This document shows, piece by piece, positions 17,780-26,506 of a stretch of 51,392 nt of DNA. The notes below the pieces were generated by a model. That model had not been told where the DNA came from, did no database searches, and saw nothing but the letters and a program-made list of their open reading frames with translations. The translations under genes were made by a program, and so were the position numbers. The DNA lies in NCBI GenBank assembly GCA_030679035.1, contig JAUXTH010000133.1:1-51392 (forward strand), given 5' to 3'. Every line of letters starts with the position of its first letter. Position 1 is the first letter of the stretch. This stretch comes from Methylobacter sp. GTDB lineage: Bacteria > Pseudomonadota > Gammaproteobacteria > Methylococcales > Methylomonadaceae.

Positions 17780-19443
17780 GCCACATCTCCTTTAAGCGGA
17801 TGCACAGTCAAACTGCCGCGACCATCCTCTGTTATTTCATCATCACTGATTTTAAAGTTGCCAAGTTTCATAGTCAGGAACCGATCAAAATATTTTTGTA
17901 AATCCTTTTCTACCGAGACATCCCAGTCAGGTTTAACGACATGGGTCGTACCCCATTTGGTATGCACGACCTTGCCGTCAACCACTACCAGCTCACCGTC
18001 CTTAAACACATAATCCGGCTTTTCAAACATAAGCTGCCGGTCGGCATTGTCGGTATAAACGGTAATATCCGCCCAGTTACCGGCGCTTAAACCGCCACGA
18101 TCTTGCAAGCCGATCAATCTGGCTGCACCAGCCCGGGTCATAATCGCAATTTCCTGCAAGCTGTACTCGCGCTCAATCGACGCCAAGGTGGTCATTTTTT
18201 GCGCTTCGGGATGTATCGTGGACAGCACATCGTTACGGAAACTTCTGTCCATCAGCAAGCGGATCAAATGCGGATAACTGGTGAATGGCGCGCCGTTGGG
18301 ATGATCCGTGGTCAGGAAAATACGCCACGGATCATCAACCAGCAAGAAAGTTTCCAGGCCAATCGCCCATTGCAGCGCGTTGACAAAGTTCTTGTCTTTA
18401 TATTTAAACGGTACAACACCGCAACCCGCATCGCATTCAATATCCATGGTTACCCATTTATTCGGGCTGGCATGTTTATGATTGGCAAATTGGCGCATGT
18501 TGTCGCCGGACGCGGTTACGGTTTGACCGAACAGAATCTGCCCGACATCGATAGTGATATTCTTGTTAAGGTTGACAGCTTCGGCAATTGCCGCCGCGCC
18601 CGATGAAAACTTAAAATCACCTTCCGTGCCGTAACTATGGAACTGAATATGGGTCAAATGCAACGGCAAGCCGCCTATGGCCTGAATGGTATCCAACGTG
18701 GTATTCATGTTGCCGGGCACACCGAGATTACAACCATGTACGTGCAAGGGATGCGTAATACCCAGCTCTTTAACCGCTGTCGCCAGTGACTTTAGAATTT
18801 CACGAGGAGTCACACCGTAATGGCTGTTTTGCTCATCCAGATCCAGTTTGCGCTGGTTAAACTTAAACGCACTGATACCACCGGGATTAACGACTTTAAC
18901 GCCAATCGCTTTAGCGGCTTGCATAGTAAAAGCGACATAATCATTAATCGCTTTTTGGTCTTTTTTGGCCGTCAACATGCGCAGCAAATAATCATCACTG
19001 CCCATCAACACATAACCGCCTTTATCTAGAATCGGAATATCGGCCATTTCCATATGCGCCTGCCGCGCGTTGATCGGCAATACCGCGGGTTCAAAACCGG
19101 CGGTATAACCCATTTCCGCATAACGGTAGCCGGTCACAAAAGTACTGGGCATCGCATGCCCGCAGCCGGAACGGGTAATATCGGTACGTGCGACAGGATC
19201 GGCACGATGATCTTCCGGCAACAAGGTTCTGGCGATGTTGCCTTTACCGCCGCCGATATGCGTGTGCATATCAATCGCGCCGGACATCACCACCTTGCCT
19301 TTTAAATCGTATTCTTTATCGACTTTAAAATCGCCGGAGGGCTTATCGACGATGCGCCCGTCCTGAATGTAAATATCCTGTTTCGCGCCATCAATCCCGC
19401 TCGCAGGATCATAAACCGCTCCGCCTGTTAATCTAATCAACAT
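17776..19443 (-). CDS. fhcA: Formyltransferase/hydrolase complex subunit A (FwdA/FmdA-like amidohydrolase)
   Basis: Amidohydrolase-fold subunit that hydrolyses the formyl group to formate. The 555-residue protein starts MLIRLTGGAVYDPASGIDGA. It has the metal-binding HxH in GAIDMHTHIGGGKGN near residue 59, further histidines in THPLHVHGCN and LHLTHIQFHSYG, and the late acidic residue in FLTTDHPNGAPFTSYP. These match the dinuclear zinc site of archaeal FwdA. Six bp separate it from fhcB and 4 bp overlap with fhcD. Confidence 0.96.
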   Translation of the reverse strand: MLIRLTGGAVYDPASGIDGAKQDIYIQDGRIVDKPSGDFKVDKEYDLKGKVVMSGAIDMHTHIGGGKGNIARTLLPEDHRADPVARTDITRSGCGHAMPSTFVTGYRYAEMGYTAGFEPAVLPINARQAHMEMADIPILDKGGYVLMGSDDYLLRMLTAKKDQKAINDYVAFTMQAAKAIGVKVVNPGGISAFKFNQRKLDLDEQNSHYGVTPREILKSLATAVKELGITHPLHVHGCNLGVPGNMNTTLDTIQAIGGLPLHLTHIQFHSYGTEGDFKFSSGAAAIAEAVNLNKNITIDVGQILFGQTVTASGDNMRQFANHKHASPNKWVTMDIECDAGCGVVPFKYKDKNFVNALQWAIGLETFLLVDDPWRIFLTTDHPNGAPFTSYPHLIRLLMDRSFRNDVLSTIHPEAQKMTTLASIEREYSLQEIAIMTRAGAARLIGLQDRGGLSAGNWADITVYTDNADRQLMFEKPDYVFKDGELVVVDGKVVHTKWGTTHVVKPDWDVSVEKDLQKYFDRFLTMKLGNFKISDDEITEDGRGSLTVHPLKGDVA

Positions 19444-19449
19444 AATTAC

Positions 19450-20712
19450 TTACCTACAAGCTTGTTCAATGGCATTGAGCACGTCGGACGTGCTGGGCAG
19501 GCCGGAATCGCGCAATTTTTTCAAGCGAATCGCAACTACGTTATCCAGACGAAACGCATGACCGGCATGATCGATACCCGGCGTACCGACTGGAATAAAC
19601 ACATCCGGCTCTTTGGCAAAAGTCATCCCGGAACGGCCCACCACAATGGTCGGCAGGTTTGTTGTCGGGGGTACGGCTTTAGCATTAAACGCCTGCACCC
19701 AAACCAAAGCATCAGCCTCGCCATTAGCCAGCAAGGTATTGGTATCATTCAAATAGGGATCGTATTCGGGAAAGCCGCTGGCAAAACGGGTACGCGCCGG
19801 ATAACCGGTCGTCCAACCGCAAACTTGGTTAGCCGTTTGATCGCCTTCTTTGCCCCCCAACGGCAAACCGGAGCTACGGGTATTCCGATTGTTAATATCC
19901 TTAACCATTTCAGAAACAGTCTGCACCGTCAATTCGGCCTGGCTGTAGGCTAACGCGCCAGCCGCCCAGGTCACTACGCTATAGCTCGCCGCTAGTAATT
20001 TATCGGCAATGGCCTGTAAGTCGGAAACTGCAATACCGCCGACTGAATCGACTCGAATAGGATTGCCTTTAACCAGTGCCCTTAATACCGCGACCACATC
20101 CGGCAAGTCTTCGTTTGCGCATTCAAAGACCAGCGCTTTTTGGCCATTAGGAGACGTCGATGCCGCACCGGAAGGCGCTTTACCCAAATAAATAACCTCA
20201 CGCTTGCCGGTATCGGCCAGAAACATGGATTCTTCATTCCATAGATAACGCTCAAAAAAGCGCGGCGAAAAGCTTTCCAGATCGGCACCGACCACCAATA
20301 ACAAATCGCAGCGGTTTTTTACTTCCGCCAGCGTCGTATTCATCCAGCCGGAATCCTGCAAGGCCAGAAAGTTATTGCGTGCACCGGTAAAATTCATATT
20401 ATCAACGACAGCGCCGCTACGGTCAGCCAATGCCAGCAATGCTCGCATTCCGTTGACATCCGTCGCGCAGCCGCCGATAACCGGTTGATTGGTATTTTTT
20501 AATAACGCTGCCGCCTTTGCCACGGCCACATCCAAGCTGACATCCTTACCATCGACTCTCGGACGGGTATCGGTAATAGCCTGTTCAAACGCGGGCGTAT
20601 TAACCGCACAGCCGTTTTTAACCACTTTGAGCGATACACCGTCAACCTGAATAGTCAGGTCATCCGTGCCGATACCGCAGAAAGGGCTAGGTACTTCAGT
20701 TATCTCAGCCAT
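19450..20712 (-). CDS. fhcB: Formyltransferase/hydrolase complex subunit B (FwdB-like)
   Basis: Subunit related to the molybdopterin-binding catalytic subunit of archaeal formylmethanofuran dehydrogenase. The methylotroph version is known to have lost the redox function, and no Cys-rich iron-sulfur motif like that of the redox enzymes is obvious here. The 420-residue protein shows the expected start PFCGIGTDDLTIQVDG and the molybdopterin-oxidoreductase-like segments GVVDNMN (read as GAVVDNMNFTGARN) and CGWTTGYPARTRFASGFPEY. It is the first gene of the fhcBADC operon, so the operon promoter should lie in the 20713-20900 region. Confidence 0.93.
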   Translation of the reverse strand: MAEITEVPSPFCGIGTDDLTIQVDGVSLKVVKNGCAVNTPAFEQAITDTRPRVDGKDVSLDVAVAKAAALLKNTNQPVIGGCATDVNGMRALLALADRSGAVVDNMNFTGARNNFLALQDSGWMNTTLAEVKNRCDLLLVVGADLESFSPRFFERYLWNEESMFLADTGKREVIYLGKAPSGAASTSPNGQKALVFECANEDLPDVVAVLRALVKGNPIRVDSVGGIAVSDLQAIADKLLAASYSVVTWAAGALAYSQAELTVQTVSEMVKDINNRNTRSSGLPLGGKEGDQTANQVCGWTTGYPARTRFASGFPEYDPYLNDTNTLLANGEADALVWVQAFNAKAVPPTTNLPTIVVGRSGMTFAKEPDVFIPVGTPGIDHAGHAFRLDNVVAIRLKKLRDSGLPSTSDVLNAIEQACR

Positions 20713-20905
20713 GAGCTGTCCTTTTGTTAGTCACTATATGGGGTTATTGTGACAGATGACCTCTGTTCGTACAACCTTAGGGTATTGCCCGATCAAACGT
20801 CTATCCAGTCCTTAAATCAGCTGAAAACTACGGCAGCTTTATGACCTCCCCCTTGATTAGCCGTTAGCTGTAAATGACTTTATCTACACTTGTGGAACCT
20901 CACCG

Positions 20906-21012
20906 CCATTAAGTTAATCACAAAGACACCGTAGGAGCGGGCCGCGCCCGCGATATTTGAGCAATGACTGCTAAGTTGCATCCCCTTGTTCGCGGGCATG
21001 GCCCGCTCCTAC
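20906..21012. repeat. MITE-like palindromic repeat with an inverted REP pair, copy 1
   Basis: An inverted pair of 23-bp units: GTAGGAGCGGGCC-type at 20931-20953 and its near reverse complement at 20990-21012. It is preceded by CCATTAAGTTAATC at 20906-20919, which corresponds to the left terminal inverted repeat of copy 2 (26032-26148). The right terminal repeat is not recognisable here, so this copy looks truncated or worn. The unit resembles the GTAGGAGCGGGC REP family well known from Pseudomonas. It fills most of the 399-bp gap between fhcB and pdxA. The rest of the gap (20713-20905) should hold the fhc promoter, but I cannot place -35/-10 boxes confidently. Confidence 0.85.
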
Positions 21013-21111
21013 AAGGTTGATTCCGACTCAATCTCATCTTCAAAATCAGCGTTTTTTAAATCACCCCGGCAGTTATGCTGTAAAATCACTCTTTTTTATT
21101 TCAGCTTTCAG

Positions 21112-22101
21112 ATGACCATCAGGCTACCCGTACCGCGCATCGCATTAACACCCGGAGAACCCGCAGGCATTGGTCCCGACCTTTGCATCCAGCTTGCACA
21201 GCAGGATTTACCTTGCGAAATCATCGTTATCGCCAGTCCGCAATTATTGGAAGAACGCGCCAAGCAGTTAGGTTTGCCGCTACAGCTAAAAGAATTTGAC
21301 GCTACTCTGCCCGCCACTGCCCAAACTGCCGGATGCCTGACGATTTTGCCGGTGGAACTGGCAGAACCGGTCCAATGCGGGCAGCTGAATCCGGCCAATA
21401 GCCGCTACGTGTTGAAAGCCATCACCAAAGCGACCAAAGGCTGCATGGACGTGGTTTTCGATGCGATGGTCACCGGCCCCGTCCACAAGGGCGTTATCAA
21501 CGATGCGGGCTTGTCTTTTAGCGGCCATACCGAATTTATTGCCGGCATTACCGGCGGACATCCGGTGATGATGCTGGCAACGCCGGGCTTGCGGGTGGCG
21601 TTGGTGACTACGCATCTGCCGCTGTCGGAAGTCAGCCAGGCCATTACTCATACCCGGCTACGTACGGTGATTCGGATACTGGATCATGAACTGCGCTCGC
21701 GTTTTGGCATAGCTCACCCGAAAATACTGGTGTGCGGGCTTAATCCTCATGCCGGTGAAAACGGTCATCTGGGTCGGGAAGAAATCGACATTATTGTGCC
21801 GGTGCTCGACACCTTTCGCAAACAGGGCTTGAATCTGCGCGGGCCGTTACCGGCCGATACGCTGTTCACCGATAAGTATCTGGCTACAGCGGACGCGGTA
21901 TTGGCGATGTATCATGACCAGGGCTTGCCGGTGCTTAAACATATGGGCTTTGGGCAGGCAGTCAATATTACGCTGGGACTGCCGATCATCCGCACCTCGG
22001 TTGACCACGGCACGGCGTTGGATCTTGCCGGCAGCGGCAAGGCCGATTTAGGCAGCCTGCAATTCGCACTGCAAACCGCATTAACCATGGCTACGCAATA
22101 A
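21112..22101 (+). CDS. pdxA: 4-hydroxythreonine-4-phosphate dehydrogenase
   Basis: Enzyme of the DXP-dependent pyridoxal phosphate pathway; oxidises 4-phosphohydroxy-L-threonine. The ATG at 21112 gives 329 residues, starting [20 protein letters not shown], which matches the family. The longer open frame upstream only runs back into the repeat element. Metal and substrate motifs are visible: [32 protein letters not shown] and [16 protein letters not shown], with conserved histidines in each. Four bp separate it from rsmA, the conserved pdxA-rsmA pair of gammaproteobacteria. Confidence 0.96.
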   Translation: MTIRLPVPRIALTPGEPAGIGPDLCIQLAQQDLPCEIIVIASPQLLEERAKQLGLPLQLKEFDATLPATAQTAGCLTILPVELAEPVQCGQLNPANSRYVLKAITKATKGCMDVVFDAMVTGPVHKGVINDAGLSFSGHTEFIAGITGGHPVMMLATPGLRVALVTTHLPLSEVSQAITHTRLRTVIRILDHELRSRFGIAHPKILVCGLNPHAGENGHLGREEIDIIVPVLDTFRKQGLNLRGPLPADTLFTDKYLATADAVLAMYHDQGLPVLKHMGFGQAVNITLGLPIIRTSVDHGTALDLAGSGKADLGSLQFALQTALTMATQ

Positions 22102-22105
22102 TAAA

Positions 22106-22888
22106 ATGGCACATATCCCGCGCAAACGCTTCGGTCAGAATTTTCTTCATGACCACAACATTATTTACAATATCATCTCCAGCATCCAGGCCAAGCCCGA
22201 CCAACACTGGGTAGAAATTGGGCCGGGCCAAGGCGCATTGACCGAGCCTTTGTTAAACGAAAAGGTGCGCCTGGACGTAGTTGAGCTTGACCGGGATCTG
22301 GTGGTTTTGCTGAAAGATAAATTCAAGCACTACCCCAACCTGCAAATTCACAGCGCCGATGCATTACGGTTTGATTTCTCGTCGCTGGCGGACGGGGATC
22401 AGAAGTTGCGTATCATCGGCAACCTGCCCTATAACATTTCAACGCCGTTGATGTTCCACCTGCTGGATAACGCCTATTGCATTGAAGACATGCATTTCAT
22501 GCTGCAAAAGGAAGTGGTAGACCGGATTTGCGCGGTTCCGGGCAGTAAAAAATACGGCAGGCTCAGCGTGATGATGCAATATTACTGCTTGCCCGAGCTG
22601 TTGTTTGAAGTGCCGCCGGAAAGCTTCGACCCGGTGCCGCAGGTAACGTCGGCTATTGTCAGACTGGTGCCGCATCAACAGCCGCCGGTTGCGGTTAATG
22701 ATATAACCAAGCTCAACCGGGTAGTCACTCAGGCGTTTTCGCAACGGCGCAAAACCTTGCGTAATTCGCTGAAAAAATTGATTGAAGAGGAAGAGATCGT
22801 TGCTTTGGGTATAGACCCTACATTGAGGGCCGAAAGCATATCATTGGTTGAGTTTGCGCGGTTAAGTAATCTGCTGTCAGATTTATAG
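22106..22888 (+). CDS. rsmA: 16S rRNA (adenine1518/1519-N6)-dimethyltransferase
   Basis: Dimethylates two adenines in the 3' terminal helix of 16S rRNA. The 260-residue protein begins MAHIPRKRFGQNFLHDHNII, the standard KsgA start. The SAM-binding motif is EIGPGQGALTEPLL near residues 38-51, and the catalytic motif is NLPYNIS near residue 107. Directly downstream of pdxA and co-transcribed with it. The 179 bp after it, before the ATPase gene, are AT-rich and likely hold a new promoter. Confidence 0.97.
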   Translation: MAHIPRKRFGQNFLHDHNIIYNIISSIQAKPDQHWVEIGPGQGALTEPLLNEKVRLDVVELDRDLVVLLKDKFKHYPNLQIHSADALRFDFSSLADGDQKLRIIGNLPYNISTPLMFHLLDNAYCIEDMHFMLQKEVVDRICAVPGSKKYGRLSVMMQYYCLPELLFEVPPESFDPVPQVTSAIVRLVPHQQPPVAVNDITKLNRVVTQAFSQRRKTLRNSLKKLIEEEEIVALGIDPTLRAESISLVEFARLSNLLSDL

Positions 22889-23067
22889 CGTACCCTACCT
22901 GACTGATGCAGATGCTTGTTAGTTTCATTATTCAACTGTAAGCTTGGCGGAAAATATAACTTCGTTGCAAATCCTCATTTGTCACAGCCAACGAGTTAAT
23001 TTCAGCGGACAGCACCAAAATAGTACAAATCAAATGCAACCTTTAAAAACTCAAGGCTCCAACAGTA

Positions 23068-24417
23068 ATGCAGATTGATAAACTCGAAATCGAAAACTTC
23101 AAATTATTCGCCGAACAAGAGTTTCAGTTTCATTCAAGCTTTAATCTGCTTATTGGCGAAAACGGTAGCGGAAAAACTTCGTTGCTAAGAGCCGTAGCTG
23201 TTGCGTTAGGAGGCTGGGCCCATGCCTATATCAAAGATAAAAATAATCTACGCCCGATATTAAACGAGGAAATACGGGAAATAGAAATAGATAAGCGTTT
23301 CGATAAAACCAAGCAAACATCAATTAAGGCAGTCGGTACTGCACTTATCGTTGATAATTATGATTGCCTAATGAAAGTAAATGCTGGTTGGACTCGTCTT
23401 CGTAAAGAAGGTTTTGAAGACACTTTTATTTATGGAGACATTAAATATTCTCATAACCCAACACAATACAATTTTAACTTCGATAAACTGAGTTTAAATA
23501 TTCTAAATTACATCGAAACTGGCAAGTCATTTAGTCTACCACTAATTGCTTTTTACGAATGCGACCGTCTCTGGCTACCCAAAAATGAACTTAACCTTGA
23601 GTCGTCGGCTAAGGCAAAGTACTCACGCTTTGATCCTTATGTCGATTGTTTTCACACCGGAGCTGACCATCAGGCCGTCGGTGAATGGTTGTTGAAGCAT
23701 GAACTGGCATCCATCCAGCAACAAAAAGAAACCCCGATTTTGCAATCCATCCGTAATGCCGCTAAAGCCGCATTAGAAGGGTGTACCGGGCTAAAATTCG
23801 ATTTCGAACAAGGGCGGGTGATGATTGAATTTGAAGACGGACATACCACACCGTTCGAACATTTAAGTGATGGCCAGCGCACCATGTTGGGCTTGTTCTG
23901 TGATTTGGCGCGTCGTGCAGCTATTTTGAATCCTCATTTAGAGGGTGATGCTAGTGCAAAAACCTCGGGTGTGGTGTTGATTGACGAGCTGGATCTACAC
24001 CTGCATCCCAAATGGCAGCGCCGCATTATCGAGGATTTGAGCAGGACTTTCCCAAAGATTCAATTTATCTGTACCACACATTCACCGTTTTTAATTCAAT
24101 CGCTGCGGAAGGGTAAGTTGATTCAGCTTGATGGCGATACAAATATCGAATATCACGATCTCAGTATCGAAGATATTGTAGAAAATGTTCAAGGCGTGGA
24201 GTTGCCGCAAAAAAGTAAACGATACCTCGATATGATGGCAGCAGCAGAAGCTTACTATAAAAAATTGCATCAATGCGAAGACGAGTCAGATGCGGAACTG
24301 ATGCAATTACGCGCTACTCTTGAGGAACTCAGTATTCCATTCAGCGATGATCCAGCTTTTGTAGCGCAATTAAAATTTGAGAGGGATACGATGCTGGCTG
24401 AGAAGGATAAGAAATAA
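23068..24417 (+). CDS. AAA ATPase, PtuA-like (probable Septu defence system)
   Basis: A 449-residue ABC/SMC-like ATPase of the AAA_21 kind. The start MQIDKLEIENFKLFAEQEF is typical of RecF/OLD-type ATPases. Walker A GENGSGKT is at residues 30-37, a signature-like segment HLSDGQRTMLGLFCDLARR lies near 268, Walker B VVLIDELDLHLHP near 303-315, and the switch histidine in CTTHSPF near 338. The stop codon overlaps the start of an HNH nuclease gene by one base. An ATPase plus HNH nuclease in this order is the type I Septu (PtuA-PtuB) layout. There is no reverse transcriptase nearby, so it is not a retron-linked version. Possible alternatives are other OLD-like two-gene systems. Confidence 0.8.
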   Translation: MQIDKLEIENFKLFAEQEFQFHSSFNLLIGENGSGKTSLLRAVAVALGGWAHAYIKDKNNLRPILNEEIREIEIDKRFDKTKQTSIKAVGTALIVDNYDCLMKVNAGWTRLRKEGFEDTFIYGDIKYSHNPTQYNFNFDKLSLNILNYIETGKSFSLPLIAFYECDRLWLPKNELNLESSAKAKYSRFDPYVDCFHTGADHQAVGEWLLKHELASIQQQKETPILQSIRNAAKAALEGCTGLKFDFEQGRVMIEFEDGHTTPFEHLSDGQRTMLGLFCDLARRAAILNPHLEGDASAKTSGVVLIDELDLHLHPKWQRRIIEDLSRTFPKIQFICTTHSPFLIQSLRKGKLIQLDGDTNIEYHDLSIEDIVENVQGVELPQKSKRYLDMMAAAEAYYKKLHQCEDESDAELMQLRATLEELSIPFSDDPAFVAQLKFERDTMLAEKDKK

Positions 24418-25109
24418 TGCGGCCGGTTGATAAAGGTAATGACTTGGGCGAGTTCAACCCTTATTCAGATGCTCAACAGCCATTGGTAACGCGCTTGGGC
24501 GAATATTGTTCGTACTGCGAGCGCTGGATTGCTAGTGGCATTCATGTCGAACACAAGAAACCGAAGAAGAATTATCCGGAAGATCAATATCGTTGGAGCA
24601 ATTTTTTATTGGCCTGCGGTAATTGCAATTCAGGTAAAGGCCACGACAAGTTAAACCTTGACGATTACCTGTGGCCCGATTGTGACAATACTTTTCGAGC
24701 TTTTGATTATGATTCGGAAGGCCGGGTGCTTCCAAAAACAGATTATGGTGAGGCATTAAACAAAAAAATTAAACAGACCTGGATAATGTTAGGTTTGAAT
24801 AAACATCCGGACATATTTACTGAAGGCAATCAAAAACCAACCGTAAAAGACAATCGCTGGTTGCATCGAAAAGAGGCTTGGCGAAAAGCGGAGAAAAGGA
24901 AACAAGAGTTGACCATAAATGATACGCCGGAAAGACGCGCAGAAATTGTTGAAATGGCCTGCGAAAGAGGTTTTTTCTCAATCTGGTTGACAGTGTTTGC
25001 TGATGACCAGGATATGAAAACCCGTTTGTTTTTGGCTTTTCCCGGTACATCAACTGATTGCTTTGATAATCAAGGAGCGCCTTTAGCAAGACAGGGCGGT
25101 CAGCTATAA
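24417..25109 (+). CDS. HNH endonuclease, PtuB-like (probable Septu defence system)
   Basis: A 230-residue HNH nuclease. Zinc-binding cysteines are C31 and C34 (YCSYCE) and C67 and C70 (ACGNCNSGKG). The catalytic segment is IHVEHKKPK (H43, E45, H46) with the asparagine in RWSNFL (N62). All conserved HNH positions are present. The rest of the protein is a basic, helix-rich C-terminal region without another recognisable domain. Translation is probably coupled to the ATPase (TAATG overlap). In Septu, PtuA regulates PtuB, which cuts DNA upon phage infection; that role is inferred here from family and gene order. Confidence 0.8.
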   Translation: MRPVDKGNDLGEFNPYSDAQQPLVTRLGEYCSYCERWIASGIHVEHKKPKKNYPEDQYRWSNFLLACGNCNSGKGHDKLNLDDYLWPDCDNTFRAFDYDSEGRVLPKTDYGEALNKKIKQTWIMLGLNKHPDIFTEGNQKPTVKDNRWLHRKEAWRKAEKRKQELTINDTPERRAEIVEMACERGFFSIWLTVFADDQDMKTRLFLAFPGTSTDCFDNQGAPLARQGGQL

Positions 25110-25379
25110 TTCCATTTCGTCTTAATTTTCGTAAAAGCTTCCCCGTATTTATCCAGTTAGATTCCTGCATATCCAAATAAATAACGGAATTAGTCGACAA
25201 TTCAAACCGTTAATGCTTTTCACCTTGTCTCATAATTCAATTTAGTGAGGTGCATCTGTAGGGCGGAAACGCTATGCAGAACAACTCATGCAAGCGCTAT
25301 TAAAAGATGCGTTTGCAGGGTAAAATCATCTAAACCAATTCCCAATCTAGCCGTCCGCTTTACCAACAGAGGAACTTAT

Positions 25380-25913
25380 ATGCCAGCATTAAAAATACAA
25401 TTAACACAAAAGCTGACTTTGATTTTTTTCAGCACTTTGCTTTTGGCTTCACAGCCAGCAATGGCAGAAACAGACCTCGCCGATCAAAAAAAACTTCTCA
25501 ATGCACGGGTAATGAACCGTCAGCAAAATACAGATCACGCAGCCCATTTAACTCCTGTAGATAAGAGTCTGGAGTTTCATGGCGTTTTTTACGGTTATCT
25601 TCCTTGCGATGATTGTGATGGGATTAAAGCGACATTGTCGTTAAAACAAAATAACAATTATCTGTTGGTGACTCAGCCCGCAAAAGATTCCTCACGGGAG
25701 TTTTATGAAAAAGGCAAATATAGCTGGGATGATAAAACTCAAATCGTTGTTTTAACACCGCGCCAGGAATCAACCACACGACAATATTACATTGAAAATG
25801 AAGGCACGCTTATTCAACTTAACAGTGATGGGGCGCGGGTGAAAGGCGATTTGGATCGCTATACTTTGCGCAGAAGCGATATGACAAAATCACGTGAGGT
25901 ACATATTCACTAG
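25380..25913 (+). CDS. Exported NlpE-like protein
   Basis: A 177-residue secreted protein. The ATG at 25380 is preceded by AGAGGA and starts a signal peptide ending near QPAMAETD; the longer frame upstream lacks support. There is no lipobox cysteine, so unlike E. coli NlpE it is probably a soluble periplasmic protein. The NlpE N-domain features are present: FHGVFYGYLPCDDCDGIK with the CxxC motif, then TLSLKQNNNYLL, a YEKGKYSWD strand and a final NEGTLIQLNSDG strand. NlpE-type proteins take part in envelope or copper stress responses; the role here is not known. It follows the Septu-like pair by about 270 bp of non-coding sequence in which I see no feature. Confidence 0.75.
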   Translation: MPALKIQLTQKLTLIFFSTLLLASQPAMAETDLADQKKLLNARVMNRQQNTDHAAHLTPVDKSLEFHGVFYGYLPCDDCDGIKATLSLKQNNNYLLVTQPAKDSSREFYEKGKYSWDDKTQIVVLTPRQESTTRQYYIENEGTLIQLNSDGARVKGDLDRYTLRRSDMTKSREVHIH

Positions 25914-26031
25914 GATGAATAGTGGGGCTTAATGGAGCGTTACTCCATAACCACAAAGCAAGCTAAAGCCGCTGCGCCCTCGGCTCTGAAAGCATATCGC
26001 TGGCCGAGTGCTGCAAAACATGTATGACGTG

Positions 26032-26148
26032 CCCATTAAGTTAAGCACAATGACACCGTAGGAGCGGGCCGCGCCCGCGATATTGGGACTATAAGTTGTG
26101 CTTCATCATCGCGGGCATGGCCCGCTCCTACAACGCTTAACTTAACGG
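26032..26148. repeat. MITE-like palindromic repeat with an inverted REP pair, copy 2 (complete)
   Basis: A 117-bp element. Terminal inverted repeats are CCCATTAAGTTAAGC (26032-26046) and GCTTAACTTAACGG (26135-26148). Inside are two 23-bp REP units in opposite orientation, 26058-26080 and 26109-26131, identical in sequence to those of copy 1 at 20931-21012. It has no coding capacity. It lies between the NlpE-like gene and the 3' end of iscA. Confidence 0.88.
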
Positions 26149-26173
26149 TATTGCCCCACCCACATTGTCTCGA

Positions 26174-26497
26174 TCAAACAGTAAAACTCTCGCCGCAGCC
26201 GCAGGTGCCTTTTACATTCGGATTGTTGAATTGGAAGGCTTCGTTAATGCCTTCCCTGCGGTAATCCAGCTCTATTCCGTCCACAAATTCCAGGTCGTTT
26301 GCGGCGACGATGACTTTGACGTCGAAATTTTCAAACACCGCATCGCCGTCATTCAGCGCGTCAGCGTAATCAATCGTGTAAGCATAGCCCGAGCAACCGG
26401 ATTGCTTTACGCCCAGTTTTAGACCTAAGCCTTTGCCGCGTTTTTCCAGTTGTTTTTTGATTTGCCGAGCGGCGCTTTCAGTTAGTGAGACAGACAT
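26174..26497 (-). CDS. iscA: A-type iron-sulfur carrier protein IscA
   Basis: A 107-residue Fe-S carrier/assembly protein. The three conserved cysteines are present: one in KQSGCSGYAY and two in GTCGCGESF at the C-terminus. It starts MSVSLTESAARQIKKQLEKR. Nine bp separate it from the cysteine desulfurase, so the two are co-transcribed. No iscU, hscB, hscA or fdx follows; the next thing downstream is a repeat element. Confidence 0.93.
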   Translation of the reverse strand: MSVSLTESAARQIKKQLEKRGKGLGLKLGVKQSGCSGYAYTIDYADALNDGDAVFENFDVKVIVAANDLEFVDGIELDYRREGINEAFQFNNPNVKGTCGCGESFTV

Positions 26498-26506
26498 ATA
26501 ACCTCT

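Noticed and set aside
20986-21111. Extended pdxA N-terminus (42 extra residues)
   Set aside because: The extension begins within the MITE-like repeat and has no family match; the ATG at 21112 fits PdxA.
23068-25109. Gabija or retron-type system
   Set aside because: No UvrD-like helicase, reverse transcriptase or ncRNA is next to the ATPase; the HNH partner fits Septu.
25245-25379. Longer start for the NlpE-like protein
   Set aside because: The extra residues would bury the signal peptide; AGAGGA precedes the ATG at 25380.
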